Below, in pieces: positions 36,640 to 45,859 of a stretch of DNA of 47,648 bases (positions are counted from its first letter, which is position 1; each line of letters opens with the position of its first letter). Where the stretch lies: the NCBI GenBank assembly GCA_964550655.1, contig CAZKAQ010000019.1, positions 1 to 47,648 on the forward strand, given 5' to 3'. The notes beneath the pieces are model-generated. The model made no database searches, was not told the DNA's origin, and was given only the letters and a program-made list of their open reading frames with translations. The stretch comes from GCA-1730015 sp964550655. Lineage in GTDB: Bacteria; Pseudomonadota; Gammaproteobacteria; Granulosicoccales; Granulosicoccaceae. Made by a program: the position numbers and the translations under genes.

Positions 36640-37724
36640 ATGAAATTCCGCGATCAATTCAGTCTTGGTGTACTTGCAATTTTTCTCTCAGCTTGTGGTG
36701 GGGGTGGTGGCTCATCTNNNNNNNNNNNNNNNNNNNNNNNNNNNNNNNNNNNNNNNNNNNNNNNNNNNNNNNNNNNNNNNNNNNNNNNNNNNNNNNNNNN
36801 NNNNNNNNNNNNNNNNNTGACGGCAACGAGCCTACTCAACAACCCTTTGAATCCATCCCTGGCAGCCAGCTTCTCACTGGCAGGTTTGTTGATTCTGCAG
36901 TTTCCGGCCTGCGCTATGAGACTGCGTCACAGTCCGGAATCACCGACAGTGACGGGTCTTTTGACTACCTGCCCAACGAGACAGTAACATTTTCACTTGG
37001 CGATATCGTACTACCTGCAGTTGAAGCAAGCTCTGTAGTCACCCCGCTTGACGTATTTTCGACTACCGAAATTGGTGATAACAGAGTGATCAATCTAACA
37101 CGTCTGCTACAAACACTGGACGTTGATGGTGATCCCGATAACGGAATTACTCTGTCAGATGATGCTGCAGCCAGTGCCACAGGCTTATCTGTTGATTTCG
37201 CTACAACAGAAGCGAACTTTGATAGCCAGGTTGTGAATCTTGTCGCCAACAGCGGATCACCAAACTTTACTCTGATCGACGGTGAAACTGCGCTGGATCA
37301 TTTTGTAGAAACCCTGTTTGATGAAGGAATAATGGAACGTCCATCTGCACCTTCAGCTCCCGATACCAGCGGAGATAGCGGATCAGCAAGCAGCACTCAT
37401 CCTCTGGTAGGAACGAGTGCAGAGTTCTCTAACTTCTCACACGATATTGGCGGTACGCTAACGGTTATAGATGATCGCACTCTTGAGGTCACCAACTTCA
37501 CCTATGACGGCGGCGGACCTTCTGTTCTCTTTTATCTGGGTACTGATGGAGACTTTAGTCCTATTAGAGGTGGCATACCAGTTGGTGAGCGACTTAACGG
37601 GCGCGTCTTCAACGGTGAAACCATCAGAATCGATCTGCCAGACGGCGTGACACTTGACGACTTCAACGGAGTCAGTGTGTGGTGCGACCTTTTCGGTATA
37701 GATTTCGGCAGTGCAAACCTCTAG
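36640..37724 (+). CDS. Lipoprotein of unknown function, interrupted by an assembly gap
   Basis: The N-terminal part (from ATG 36640, or 36628 with MVDK added) has a lipoprotein signal ending LSAC followed by a glycine run, GGGGGSS, then 100 Ns. After the gap the frame from DGNEPTQQ continues to a stop at 37724. It carries FVDSAVSGLRYETASQSG and SDGSFDYLPNETVTFSLGD, a pattern seen in surface lipoproteins of marine gammaproteobacteria. The two parts lie in different frames as numbered, which is expected because the N run is a placeholder and need not be a multiple of three. Function is unknown. Coordinates across the gap are provisional. Confidence 0.7.
36718..36817. other. Assembly gap (100 N)
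   Basis: Exactly 100 unknown bases directly after a low-complexity GGTGGGGGTGGTGGC stretch coding for a glycine linker. The gap probably hides more of a repetitive linker in the lipoprotein gene. Confidence 0.98.
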
Positions 37725-37753
37725 TCGTTAATTAATACCAGCCTGTCTGAATC

Positions 37754-37781
37754 GCCCCTGTGGATGCAAGTTCACAGGGGC
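37754..37781 (+). terminator. Strong hairpin after the lipoprotein gene, probable terminator
   Basis: GCCCCTGTG (37754-37762) and CACAGGGGC (37773-37781) form a perfect nine-base-pair GC-rich stem with a ten-base loop, 30 bases after the lipoprotein stop codon. The downstream sequence AATTTGCTT is only weakly T-rich, so termination may be incomplete. Confidence 0.65.
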
Positions 37782-37904
37782 AATTTGCTTATAGCCTGCC
37801 TGCTTTTAAGTAAGGCTCCTCAGAGACGTAGCGAACTCCCTGGCAGTAAGTCCATCCTTCTGCACCCCGCAAAGCTCAGTAATCTAAAGTATTACTTTCC
37901 CCCT

Positions 37905-38194
37905 TTAAAAGACTCCGCCTGAGTAGCAGCTCAGGTTACGATTTTCTCATCGCTGTTCCTCAACAGGTTTATGATGTCGAGCACATCAGGAATCTGCACA
38001 GTCTCCCGGAAAATTGTACAATGGGCCATATCAGTAACAGAGAAGAGATTGACAAGCGTAATGTGCAACACTGCCCGCTGCGCGTGCTGCTGGTTGATAA
38101 TCCAGGCATCAACCGGAAACCGGCGTACTTAATTCGTCCGAAATATCACGTTGAGCTTCTTGAAAATCCCCTTCCTGATATTGAAGCACGTTAA
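37905..38194 (+). pseudogene. Decayed response-regulator/hybrid-kinase remnant
   Basis: A frame without a proper start opens after a stop at 37904-37906 and ends with TAA at 38192. The part from ATG 38021 gives 57 residues. It contains CPLRVLLVDNPGINRKPAYL, which closely recalls the start of a receiver domain (LRVLLVDDNPINRK in intact proteins), but the second aspartate is missing and a proline breaks the helix. The upstream part (YDFLIAVPQQVYDVEHIRN) could be the end of a preceding receiver domain. No phosphoacceptor Asp region follows. It lies about 130 bases upstream of the HPt gene and may be the remains of a hybrid sensor kinase. Confidence 0.45.
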
Positions 38195-38322
38195 TTTCAC
38201 AGTTTTAGTACGTGTTGATGGAAAGTATTGAAGGTTTGCACAGCAAATAATACTGATACGCAGCGTTCGCAATCAGTTTATATTCATCGGATGAAGCCAG
38301 TGTTACGGATACCACACAAACA

Positions 38323-38712
38323 ATGACGGTAAAAGACAATTCCACAGCAGCACCGTTGCACCTCGATCAAACCGCGCTTGATAAACTACAGGAACTGATA
38401 GGCGGTGACAGTGAAATGATGGCAGAGCTGTGCAACAGCTTTTTGCAGGAAGGCCCGGAACTGATCGACCAGCTCGACACTGCCAGCAAGACAGATGACG
38501 CATCGGCGCTGCGACTTGCAGGACACACATTGAAATCCAGTATGACAGACTTCGGTGCACCGGAACTGGCCGAACTGTGCCGCAAAATTGAAGAACACTG
38601 CGTTGCCGGCCAACCACAAGCCTGCGGTAAACTGGTTGATAGTGTAGTCTCAGGCTATCCGGCGTTCGAACGCGCACTGCAACAACTGGTGAATCAACTC
38701 GATACGCCATAA
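38323..38712 (+). CDS. HPt (histidine phosphotransfer) domain protein
   Basis: This 129-residue, mostly helical protein is a stand-alone HPt domain. The phospho-accepting histidine is H68 in RLAGHTLKSSMTDFGAPELA, which matches the usual AHxLKGSS pattern with a T-L-K-S variant. HPt proteins relay phosphate between receiver domains. Its gene lies 11 bases before a receiver-cyclase gene, which makes that protein's D57 the likely partner. No histidine kinase is intact in the window, so the donor must be encoded elsewhere unless the decayed fragment upstream was once the donor. Confidence 0.88.
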   Translation: MTVKDNSTAAPLHLDQTALDKLQELIGGDSEMMAELCNSFLQEGPELIDQLDTASKTDDASALRLAGHTLKSSMTDFGAPELAELCRKIEEHCVAGQPQACGKLVDSVVSGYPAFERALQQLVNQLDTP

Positions 38713-38723
38713 AGGACTAAGCT

Positions 38724-39821
38724 ATGACAGATGGAACTCCCACTATTCTGATCGTCGATGATCACCCGACAAATCGCCTGAAACTATCCATGGCGGTAAA
38801 GCACCTGGGATACACAACACAGACCGCCAACGATGGCGCACAGGCACTGGAAAAACTCCGTGCGCCTGGTGGCTGCGATCTCGTTCTGTTGGATATTCTA
38901 ATGCCTGAAATGGACGGTCACGAAGTGTTGGCACAGATGAAAGCAGACACCTCACTGCGTGATATACCTGTGATTGTGATTTCATCGGTGGATGAAATGG
39001 ACAGCGTTATCACCAGCATTGAAAACGGAGCGCAGGACTACCTGCCGAAAGATTTTGAACCGGCCTTGTTAAAGGCGCGTATATCTGCAAGCCTTGAGAA
39101 AAAACAATTGCGTGACGCGGTAGATCAACAGCTGGACTTCATCAGCGATATATTCGGCAAGTATGTACCGGAGTCGGTAGCGCGTGCAGTGGTAGAACAA
39201 AAAGGTGCACTGGCGCCGGTTAGAACTCTGGCAACTATTCTCTATACCGACATAGCAGGGTTTACATCAACCGCAGAATCGATGAGTCCCGAAACAGTTT
39301 TTGGCATGCTCAACGAATATTTTCCCGCGGTCATTAAGCCAATTCAGGAATATGGTGGTGTCGTTAACCAGTTTCAGGGAGATGCGATGCTGGTTACCTT
39401 TAACATCCCGGTCGCCGATGAGAATCACGCCAATAATGCCCTGCGCGCAGCACAGGCAATTCAGGCAATTACTCATCAACAGAAATTCTCGGGTATGTCA
39501 CTGCGTACAAGGATCGGTATCAACAGCGGTGAAGTGATCGCAGGAAACGTCGGCTCCGGCGATCGATTCAACTATACGGTTCACGGCGATGCAGTTAATC
39601 TTGCCGCACGTCTTGAACAGCTGAATAAATCTTACGACACCGAGATACTGGTGTCTGATAATACAGTGAAGTTGTTATCTGAACGTTTTGATCTTGAACC
39701 GATTGGTGAAACCGCAATTAGAGGCAAGCAGAATCCGGTGGCTATTCATCAGTTGTTAACATCGATCAACAAAATCAATGCCCCGGAAAATCCGGCGGAC
39801 ACAGCCCAGGTGATTGCTTAA
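38724..39821 (+). CDS. Receiver-domain adenylate/guanylate cyclase (class III)
   Basis: The 365-residue protein joins a receiver domain (TILIVDDHPTNR; phospho-Asp D57 in LVLLDILMPEMDG; K108-region YLPKDF) to a class III nucleotide cyclase domain starting near residue 165. Metal-binding aspartates are present in ILYTDIAGFTS and NQFQGDAMLVTF, and the catalytic Asn and Arg in DAVNLAARLE. The position before FQGD is Gln rather than the Lys usual in adenylate cyclases, so substrate specificity is uncertain. AAAGGA lies before the start. It probably makes cAMP or cGMP under control of the HPt partner. Its stop overlaps that of the M50 gene by four bases on the other strand. Confidence 0.9.
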   Translation: MTDGTPTILIVDDHPTNRLKLSMAVKHLGYTTQTANDGAQALEKLRAPGGCDLVLLDILMPEMDGHEVLAQMKADTSLRDIPVIVISSVDEMDSVITSIENGAQDYLPKDFEPALLKARISASLEKKQLRDAVDQQLDFISDIFGKYVPESVARAVVEQKGALAPVRTLATILYTDIAGFTSTAESMSPETVFGMLNEYFPAVIKPIQEYGGVVNQFQGDAMLVTFNIPVADENHANNALRAAQAIQAITHQQKFSGMSLRTRIGINSGEVIAGNVGSGDRFNYTVHGDAVNLAARLEQLNKSYDTEILVSDNTVKLLSERFDLEPIGETAIRGKQNPVAIHQLLTSINKINAPENPADTAQVIA

Positions 39822-41929
39822 ATAACAACTTCTCTAAGCACCACATGAACTGCTCTGCGCCAGAATCGTATTGCCAGACTTTCAGGCTCACCCTCGGCAA
39901 GTAAAGTACCGCGCAGCGCTCTTGATACCGCTATATCTTCATCATCGACTGATACATTTATGTGATACCAGGCTTTCAACGGCTCGAATTCATTCTCTAC
40001 CTGGCTTACCGCGATCGGTCCATCGTAATGTGATGTCAGTTCCTGAATCGTCAGACTTTCAGCATTTGCTGTATCGACAACACTAATAACACCAATAGCA
40101 CGCTCCTGCTCCGGTAAATCAGGTATGAACACCGCCTCTGTACCTGCATCGATTCTGCTCAAGTCAGCGGCTGTCACATAGCCACGGATTCTGCTTCCGG
40201 ATTGCGATACCAACGTACCCAGCCTGGTATTCTCGCCTACCCACCTGCCCTGATGTAATTGGGAATCGAGTTCTGCCACTACGCCATCGAACTGTGCTTT
40301 TACCTGCAACTGATCCTTTTCTTTCTGCAGGCCGGACAACTCTTCATGCCATTGCTTAAGTTCGGTATCCAGAACAGTCTTCTGCTCTCTGTCACTGGCG
40401 TCTGCGGCAATCCGGTTAAGCAATGCATTGACAAGATCTATACGACGATGCGCCGCAATAATCTGGCCTTCGAGTTCAGCAGACTCAAGGCTGACGAGAA
40501 GATCACCACGCTTCACCGACTCACCGGGCTGCACATGTAACTGTGCTACCTTGCCTACGCCGGGCGCATAAAACGGCCACTGCTCTGACGCCTCGATAAC
40601 TGCCGGTATCCTGATAGTCCCCTGCCAGGGAATCAAAAACGCCAGCATCAAAGCTGCTACAACTGATGCAGAAATCCAGCTTGAAAAACTTGTCACTATT
40701 TCAGTTTTGCGAAGCCACCACTGTTTAAGTTCATTCATAATTGGTATCGCTATAAAAAACAGAATTTCAATACCGGCCAGAATCAATCCGAACGGTTTGT
40801 GTAAAAAGTTATAAATAAGAAACGCTATGCCTAAAAACAGGAAAAATCGATAAACCCAGGTACACCAGGCAAACACAGTCAGGCCTCTGCGCATTTGATC
40901 TGCCATGGCCTCAGGAGCAGGTTCTCCGAGTCCGAAAAACTTCTCCCTCATACTCCAGCGTCCAAGTGCAAAAGAACGGGATTGAAGATTCTGAACTCCC
41001 AGCGCATCCGACAGGAAATGATAGGCATCAAAGCGCATTAACGGGTTGAGGTTGATGAGCACGCTCATTATCCAGCTGGTGGTTGCGATAAAAAACGCTG
41101 TACTACGCAATGGGCCATCTTCGAGAAAAGCCCATAGCAAAGTCGCAATGGCCGCCAGAGAAATCTCAACCGCCACACCCGCACCACTTATGATTAATCG
41201 TTTTCTTCGACTGTCGAGCTTCCAGCTATCAGTGGTGTCAGTAAACAGCACCGGAAACAACACAATGAGCGCTATTCCCATGGTACCTATTCTGCAACCG
41301 TAACGGGTGGCGGCATAGCCATGACCAAGTTCATGCAGACACTTAACAAAAGAAAGCGCCAGTGCATAATAGAACAGACCCTGCAGAGAGAAAAAGTGCG
41401 AGAATGTATGCGTAAACTGATCCCACTGGCGCGATGTCAGGAATAATCCTGCCAGGGTACAAATCAGAATAAAAACCCACCAGCTTTTAGTAAAAAATAT
41501 CCTTGTCAGTGGCTCGGTTTTTTGTAGAAAACGGTTCGGACGTACCAGAGGCAGACGAACAAACAGGTACCCGTGCAATAATCTTTTTACAGGCTTGGCG
41601 GTTTTAGCTTTACTGTTGTTTAATAAAAAGTCGATATCATTACTCGGCGGCATCACTGTCAGAGAGTTTTGCCAGAGAAAACGCAGCAATGTTTCTATAT
41701 CATCAAGAGTGACTGATAGCTCATGCAACTGCTCGGTTATTTCACCGGCAGAGCACTTACCCCAAATTTTAAGTATCTGTAGGCTTTTGTAGTCTATCTG
41801 AAAATATAGGTGACGCAGTGGATCAAATATTGTCCAGGTCTTTGAGCCATCAAGCTCACGAATGCCGGGCTTTACTTTCAGATCGGAGCGAAGTTCCGGT
41901 AAGACGCTCTCGTGTTTTAACTCAGCCAT
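39818..41929 (-). CDS. PqqD-like / M50 site-2-protease-like / HlyD-like fusion protein
   Basis: Residues of about 15-95 resemble a PqqD/RRE-type domain (TWTIFDPLRHLYFQID, then a helical segment). After a membrane segment near 150, the M50 core follows: CLHELGHGYAATRYGCRIG with H199-E200-x-x-H203, and the third zinc ligand region NPLMRFDAYHFLSD with D301. All expected zinc ligands are intact. Several more membrane segments follow, and after about 430 a periplasmic HlyD/biotinyl-lipoyl-like region (FYAPGVGKVAQLHVQPGESV) with a coiled coil to the C-terminus. It is the last gene of an operon with two adaptors, TolC and a giant surface protein. A role in processing or moving that protein is inferred. 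Length 703. Confidence 0.82.
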   Translation of the reverse strand: MAELKHESVLPELRSDLKVKPGIRELDGSKTWTIFDPLRHLYFQIDYKSLQILKIWGKCSAGEITEQLHELSVTLDDIETLLRFLWQNSLTVMPPSNDIDFLLNNSKAKTAKPVKRLLHGYLFVRLPLVRPNRFLQKTEPLTRIFFTKSWWVFILICTLAGLFLTSRQWDQFTHTFSHFFSLQGLFYYALALSFVKCLHELGHGYAATRYGCRIGTMGIALIVLFPVLFTDTTDSWKLDSRRKRLIISGAGVAVEISLAAIATLLWAFLEDGPLRSTAFFIATTSWIMSVLINLNPLMRFDAYHFLSDALGVQNLQSRSFALGRWSMREKFFGLGEPAPEAMADQMRRGLTVFAWCTWVYRFFLFLGIAFLIYNFLHKPFGLILAGIEILFFIAIPIMNELKQWWLRKTEIVTSFSSWISASVVAALMLAFLIPWQGTIRIPAVIEASEQWPFYAPGVGKVAQLHVQPGESVKRGDLLVSLESAELEGQIIAAHRRIDLVNALLNRIAADASDREQKTVLDTELKQWHEELSGLQKEKDQLQVKAQFDGVVAELDSQLHQGRWVGENTRLGTLVSQSGSRIRGYVTAADLSRIDAGTEAVFIPDLPEQERAIGVISVVDTANAESLTIQELTSHYDGPIAVSQVENEFEPLKAWYHINVSVDDEDIAVSRALRGTLLAEGEPESLAIRFWRRAVHVVLREVVI

Positions 41930-41944
41930 TGCTTGTTTTACCGG

Positions 41945-43348
41945 CTACCAGCCAGTGTACTGCCTGAATGCGGTGATCGGTCTGCGAAACAACACATAGG
42001 CAAGAGAGGCCTTGTCGCTATACACCTGCGCTGTACCCTGCACGCCTATTCTCGGCAATTCAGTATCCGGGTCTGACAGTTCAGCCGTTAATGTGTAGGA
42101 CAGAATATCCCGCTTATCAGGCTGCGCACGATAACTCGCTTTAGTCATTGTTGCATCGAGTGGATTTAAAGGGTCAGAATCGAGAAATATTTTTACACGA
42201 GCGCCTTCCGACAGAACAAGACTGTCTTTTACCGGCAGATTAATCTCCATCTCGACATTCGCAGGATCAGCTACCGCAACTATAGCCTCGCCTGCTGCGA
42301 CAGGTTTTCCCTCCCAGTCACTTTTATCTGAGTAAATTGCAATACCGGGTACCGGAGATGTAAGCCGCGCCTGCGCAAGTAGCTCACCTGCGTACTCACT
42401 TTCTGCAAGTGCAAGTTCATACTCTGCTTTGGCCACTTCAATTTCACGCTTGATCTGATAATCCGCAATGGCACCCTGTGAGGCGCGTTGATATCGTGCA
42501 TCGGCTATTGCCGTTCTCTGATCTGCCAGCTTTTTTTCGTTCAATAGATGAACATCATCGAATATGACAACGGTATCACCCGGATTAAGTTCTTTACCCT
42601 GTGAGGTTGTTATTTCTTTGACCACGCCGTCAAATGGTGCAGCCAGCACAAACGGTTGCTTTGGCACAACTTCCACCGGAGCCAATGCTGTAATAGACAC
42701 AGGGAGAAAACCAAGCAAAACTGTAAGAGCGCAGGCGCTTAACAAAACCGGCTTAAAAGCCAGCCTTGAGGGAGCAAGTGATTTTTGGCCTTTGATCGCT
42801 GCTTTGGCATGAAAATATAACTCGGACAATCTCGTTACCAATGCACAGTCAGGTTCACCCCACGGGGTTTCGCGTGTCATCAGTGTTCCGCTGACTATCT
42901 GATCATTTTGAACCTGCGGTGTCCAGAGAAACTCCACAAAGGGATAGGTATCTTTCTCTTCATCAGTTTCGTCACAATACATTGGCAGTGAGAAACTCGC
43001 CTGCCTTACATTGACGTCACTTATGAGGCGACCAACAATCTTTTCTATCCAGCGGCTGAACAGTGCATTGCGATCAACAACGCTGACACTGGATGAATTA
43101 AGCAACTTAAAACTTCCGTCTTTTGAGACTTTGCCGTAAAAGCATTGTTGAAACGAGATAACTCGTCTGGACACATTACACAGATGATAATTCAGTTCAC
43201 GCTCGTCTTGAATAGACCGAACCTCGCCTTCAAAAGCCAGCAGTTCGGCAGCAAAATTTCTCTGCGCTTTTTTTGATGGACGCTCCCGCTGCATACCAGG
43301 CTTTACCTTGACACTTTTAGCAGGGCTTTCTGCCGATACATCTGACAT
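41945..43348 (-). CDS. HlyD-like adaptor with a large cytoplasmic N-terminal domain
   Basis: The 467-residue protein has about 195 soluble N-terminal residues that may be a GAF-like sensing domain (ELNYHLCNVSRRVISFQQCF). A single membrane segment follows near 205-225 (VLLSACALTVLLGFLPVSI). Then comes a periplasmic HlyD-type part: the split lipoyl domain (FVLAAPFDGVVKEI and SPVPGIAIYS), a helical hairpin around ARYQRASQGAIADYQIKRE, and a beta-barrel. Ordinary HlyD proteins have only a short cytoplasmic tail, so the N-terminal domain is unusual and could sense a signal or hold a partner. It lies 15 bases before the M50 fusion gene. Confidence 0.85.
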   Translation of the reverse strand: MSDVSAESPAKSVKVKPGMQRERPSKKAQRNFAAELLAFEGEVRSIQDERELNYHLCNVSRRVISFQQCFYGKVSKDGSFKLLNSSSVSVVDRNALFSRWIEKIVGRLISDVNVRQASFSLPMYCDETDEEKDTYPFVEFLWTPQVQNDQIVSGTLMTRETPWGEPDCALVTRLSELYFHAKAAIKGQKSLAPSRLAFKPVLLSACALTVLLGFLPVSITALAPVEVVPKQPFVLAAPFDGVVKEITTSQGKELNPGDTVVIFDDVHLLNEKKLADQRTAIADARYQRASQGAIADYQIKREIEVAKAEYELALAESEYAGELLAQARLTSPVPGIAIYSDKSDWEGKPVAAGEAIVAVADPANVEMEINLPVKDSLVLSEGARVKIFLDSDPLNPLDATMTKASYRAQPDKRDILSYTLTAELSDPDTELPRIGVQGTAQVYSDKASLAYVLFRRPITAFRQYTGW

Positions 43349-43451
43349 AGTGAATTCCAGTTATGTTTGAAGACCCGAATCTGTATTCAGGCAACAGTGA
43401 GCCAGTTGCAATAGCCGGAGCGATTGACCCGGTTAGCAGGACCTGGCCTGG

Positions 43452-44222
43452 CTAATTTGCTGGTCGTTGGAAGTGAGCTGTACCGCTCATGCCCGGCAGT
43501 ACGGGGGCAGGGAAACTTGTAAAGCCGGCTATTACCGCAACCGTTCTACTGACTGCATCGACTTCAGCACCAAGCCTGTTTACAACTGCTTCATGCCGCG
43601 CACCGGTTTCATCAACAATAAATTCAAATGTACCACCCGGGCTTATCCAGGCAAGCCATGAAGATGGCACAATAAGCTGTAGCTCGTAGTTGTCACTGCT
43701 GACAATTTTCAGAAGCGGTTGATTCGGCCCCGGTGTCTCAAACGCATTGATTGCCAGCTCAGACACCTTACCGTCAAAAGGTGCAAAAATTTCACAGTCC
43801 CTGGTGCGAGCCGTTATAGCTTCAGACTGAGCCAGTGCTCTTTGCATTTCAGCCTTAGACACTTTTACGTCGAACTCTCCGACCGCACCATATTGCTGCA
43901 ACTCAACATTATTACTATGCGCAGATTTAGAAGCTGAATACGCGGCCTCAGCCGCTCTTGCCTCGGCACGCTGTATTTCGCAATCGAATTTCATGAGCAT
44001 GTCATTCTTCGAGAATGACTCACCAGCCATAACCGGTGTTTCAACTACCCTTGCATTCAGATCTACACTCAGGACAGCTTCCTGCACTGACTTGACTACA
44101 CCGCGAACCGGCTCCGGAGATTCTGCATTGGCAGAATTCATTGTCAGTAATACTGCGCTTAGAACCGCAAACCCTTTTCGAAGAAGAAAAGTGTTTGTGT
44201 AAAACACGTTCGTTGTGATCAT
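43452..44222 (-). CDS. Short periplasmic adaptor (HlyD/RND-MFP type)
   Basis: From the ATG at 44222 the protein has about 256 residues. It has a signal peptide or anchor (GFAVLSAVLLTMNSANA), then VRGVVKSVQEAVLSVDLNARVV, a lipoyl half-domain, a helical hairpin (EARAAEAAYSASKSAH) and the second lipoyl half CEIFAPFDGKVSELAINAFE, followed by a beta-barrel. The typical membrane-proximal domain is short. In tripartite exporters, adaptors like this bridge the inner-membrane pump and TolC. The frame remains open to TTG 44273, but the ATG start is preferred because it keeps a compact signal peptide. It lies 37 bases after the tolC-like stop. Confidence 0.85.
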   Translation of the reverse strand: MITTNVFYTNTFLLRKGFAVLSAVLLTMNSANAESPEPVRGVVKSVQEAVLSVDLNARVVETPVMAGESFSKNDMLMKFDCEIQRAEARAAEAAYSASKSAHSNNVELQQYGAVGEFDVKVSKAEMQRALAQSEAITARTRDCEIFAPFDGKVSELAINAFETPGPNQPLLKIVSSDNYELQLIVPSSWLAWISPGGTFEFIVDETGARHEAVVNRLGAEVDAVSRTVAVIAGFTSFPAPVLPGMSGTAHFQRPAN

Positions 44223-44259
44223 GTCAATAATCCGCCACTTTGAGATTAACGAGCGTCCG

Positions 44260-45762
44260 CTAGTTTTGTGCAAGAAACTGGCTGCTCAGCTTTTCCCAGT
44301 GTGTTTGCAGATGTCCTGCCAATTCCTCAACGCTCGAAGTTGACGTATTTATATTCCCGAAAGTATCCTGACCCACTGATGTATAGACATTTGCGTAAGC
44401 ATTTTGAAGATCTGCCTGGGCAATATCGTACTGCGCTTCTGCAACAATAGTGTTCATTTTCTCTCTGACAAAATTCTGATGACTGACATTTCGAGTTTTG
44501 TAACCAGAATCAATCTGATCCATAATGCTCAGTGATACATCAAAGTAGTCTCGCATTGTCACGAGTCTCTGTCTGGCAATTTCATATCTGCTGGCACTGA
44601 CATGCACCTGAGTCACTACCGCCATTGTTAATGCCAGCGATCTCTGTCTCAGAAGCTCTTTTTCTATTTCATTGCTACGTTTGATGCCACTATAGCGGAA
44701 CAAATCAAATGCATTCCAACTGGCCTGAGCGCCCCAGGATGCCCAATCGTTATTAAACAGAAAATCGTTACTGTTGTAGTTAAACCCACCAAACAATCTC
44801 AGATTTGGAAATAACTGTAGCAGCGCGCTGGTGGCTTCTTTTTCACTGATACGTTGCTCATAGCTGATCTCGCGAATCTCTGGTCGGTTCACCAGGGCGA
44901 CACTAACCATTTTTTCAGGATTAATACCCAGAGCCTTCACATTCGCATCTCGTGCCGGCACTATCAGTGTGAATGGTGTCGATGGACTGATATTCATCAA
45001 TGCGGCCAACTGGCGTTTTGCGACAAACAGTTCATTGTTCATGGTCTGGATTTCACGCTGAATATCCAGTAGTTCACGCTTGTAGGTCAGAGCAGACAAA
45101 GGTGATGTTTTTTTCTGCCGAAACGATTCATCAGATGCAGTTAGCGCCTCAGCTATATCGCTTTCAAGGTTAGACAATTTAGTAACAAGACGTTCTGCAC
45201 TTACCGCTCTCCAGTAAGTAGTTCTTACTTCTTCAATGATACGACCGGCAACCTTTCGCTTTCTCTCATTGGCAATCAGTACTGCATCGGCTCGCTGTTT
45301 TGCTCTCACGTATGACAAACCAAAATCGAGCACATCCCAACTGAGCTCAAGATCACTGGTAACCAGATCTCTGTCTGATGATGTTGACGGCACCAGCGAT
45401 TGTTCACCTACTGTGTTGCTGCCCAACAACTCACTGGAGCGTGATCCACTGAAGTTATCACGGTCAGAGAAGCCTGCACTTGCCACCAGATCAGGCAGCA
45501 TATCAAGATTCGCAAGGCTGCTTTCACTACTTCGCAATGCTTCTTCATAAACCTCAACTTTGTAGTCAAGGTTGTACTTTAAAGCTCGAGCCATTGCTTC
45601 ATAGAGACTGATCGGTTGCGAAACTGCCTCTTGATCAGCAGTATATTCCTGCAACAAGGCACTGCTTTTATTTGACAGTTGATCCAGCGTTAAGGGATTA
45701 GGAGTGACCGTACAGCCACTAACTAGTGCTCCCGCAAATACAAGCCCGATATATTTTTTCAT
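44260..45762 (-). CDS. TolC-family outer-membrane lipoprotein
   Basis: The ATG at 45762 is preceded by AGGAA and opens a lipoprotein signal, KKYIGLVFAGALVSGC, so the protein should be anchored in the outer membrane. The 500-residue mature protein has the two long helical repeats of TolC-type channels, with VTSDLELSWDVLDFGLSYV in the first and ASWGAQASWNAFDLFRYSG in the second. TolC proteins form the exit channel of tripartite exporters. It is the second gene of an operon that starts with the giant surface protein and continues with two HlyD-type adaptors. The longer frame to 45933 overlaps the upstream gene and lacks signal character. Confidence 0.93.
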   Translation of the reverse strand: MKKYIGLVFAGALVSGCTVTPNPLTLDQLSNKSSALLQEYTADQEAVSQPISLYEAMARALKYNLDYKVEVYEEALRSSESSLANLDMLPDLVASAGFSDRDNFSGSRSSELLGSNTVGEQSLVPSTSSDRDLVTSDLELSWDVLDFGLSYVRAKQRADAVLIANERKRKVAGRIIEEVRTTYWRAVSAERLVTKLSNLESDIAEALTASDESFRQKKTSPLSALTYKRELLDIQREIQTMNNELFVAKRQLAALMNISPSTPFTLIVPARDANVKALGINPEKMVSVALVNRPEIREISYEQRISEKEATSALLQLFPNLRLFGGFNYNSNDFLFNNDWASWGAQASWNAFDLFRYSGIKRSNEIEKELLRQRSLALTMAVVTQVHVSASRYEIARQRLVTMRDYFDVSLSIMDQIDSGYKTRNVSHQNFVREKMNTIVAEAQYDIAQADLQNAYANVYTSVGQDTFGNINTSTSSVEELAGHLQTHWEKLSSQFLAQN

Positions 45763-45859
45763 CAATTTAATTCCTATGGCGTACAGTAGAACCCGTTTTT
45801 CTTCCAGGTTCTCAAACAAATGATTTAGAGTGTTTCGATATTTTGTTAAGGCCAATAAA

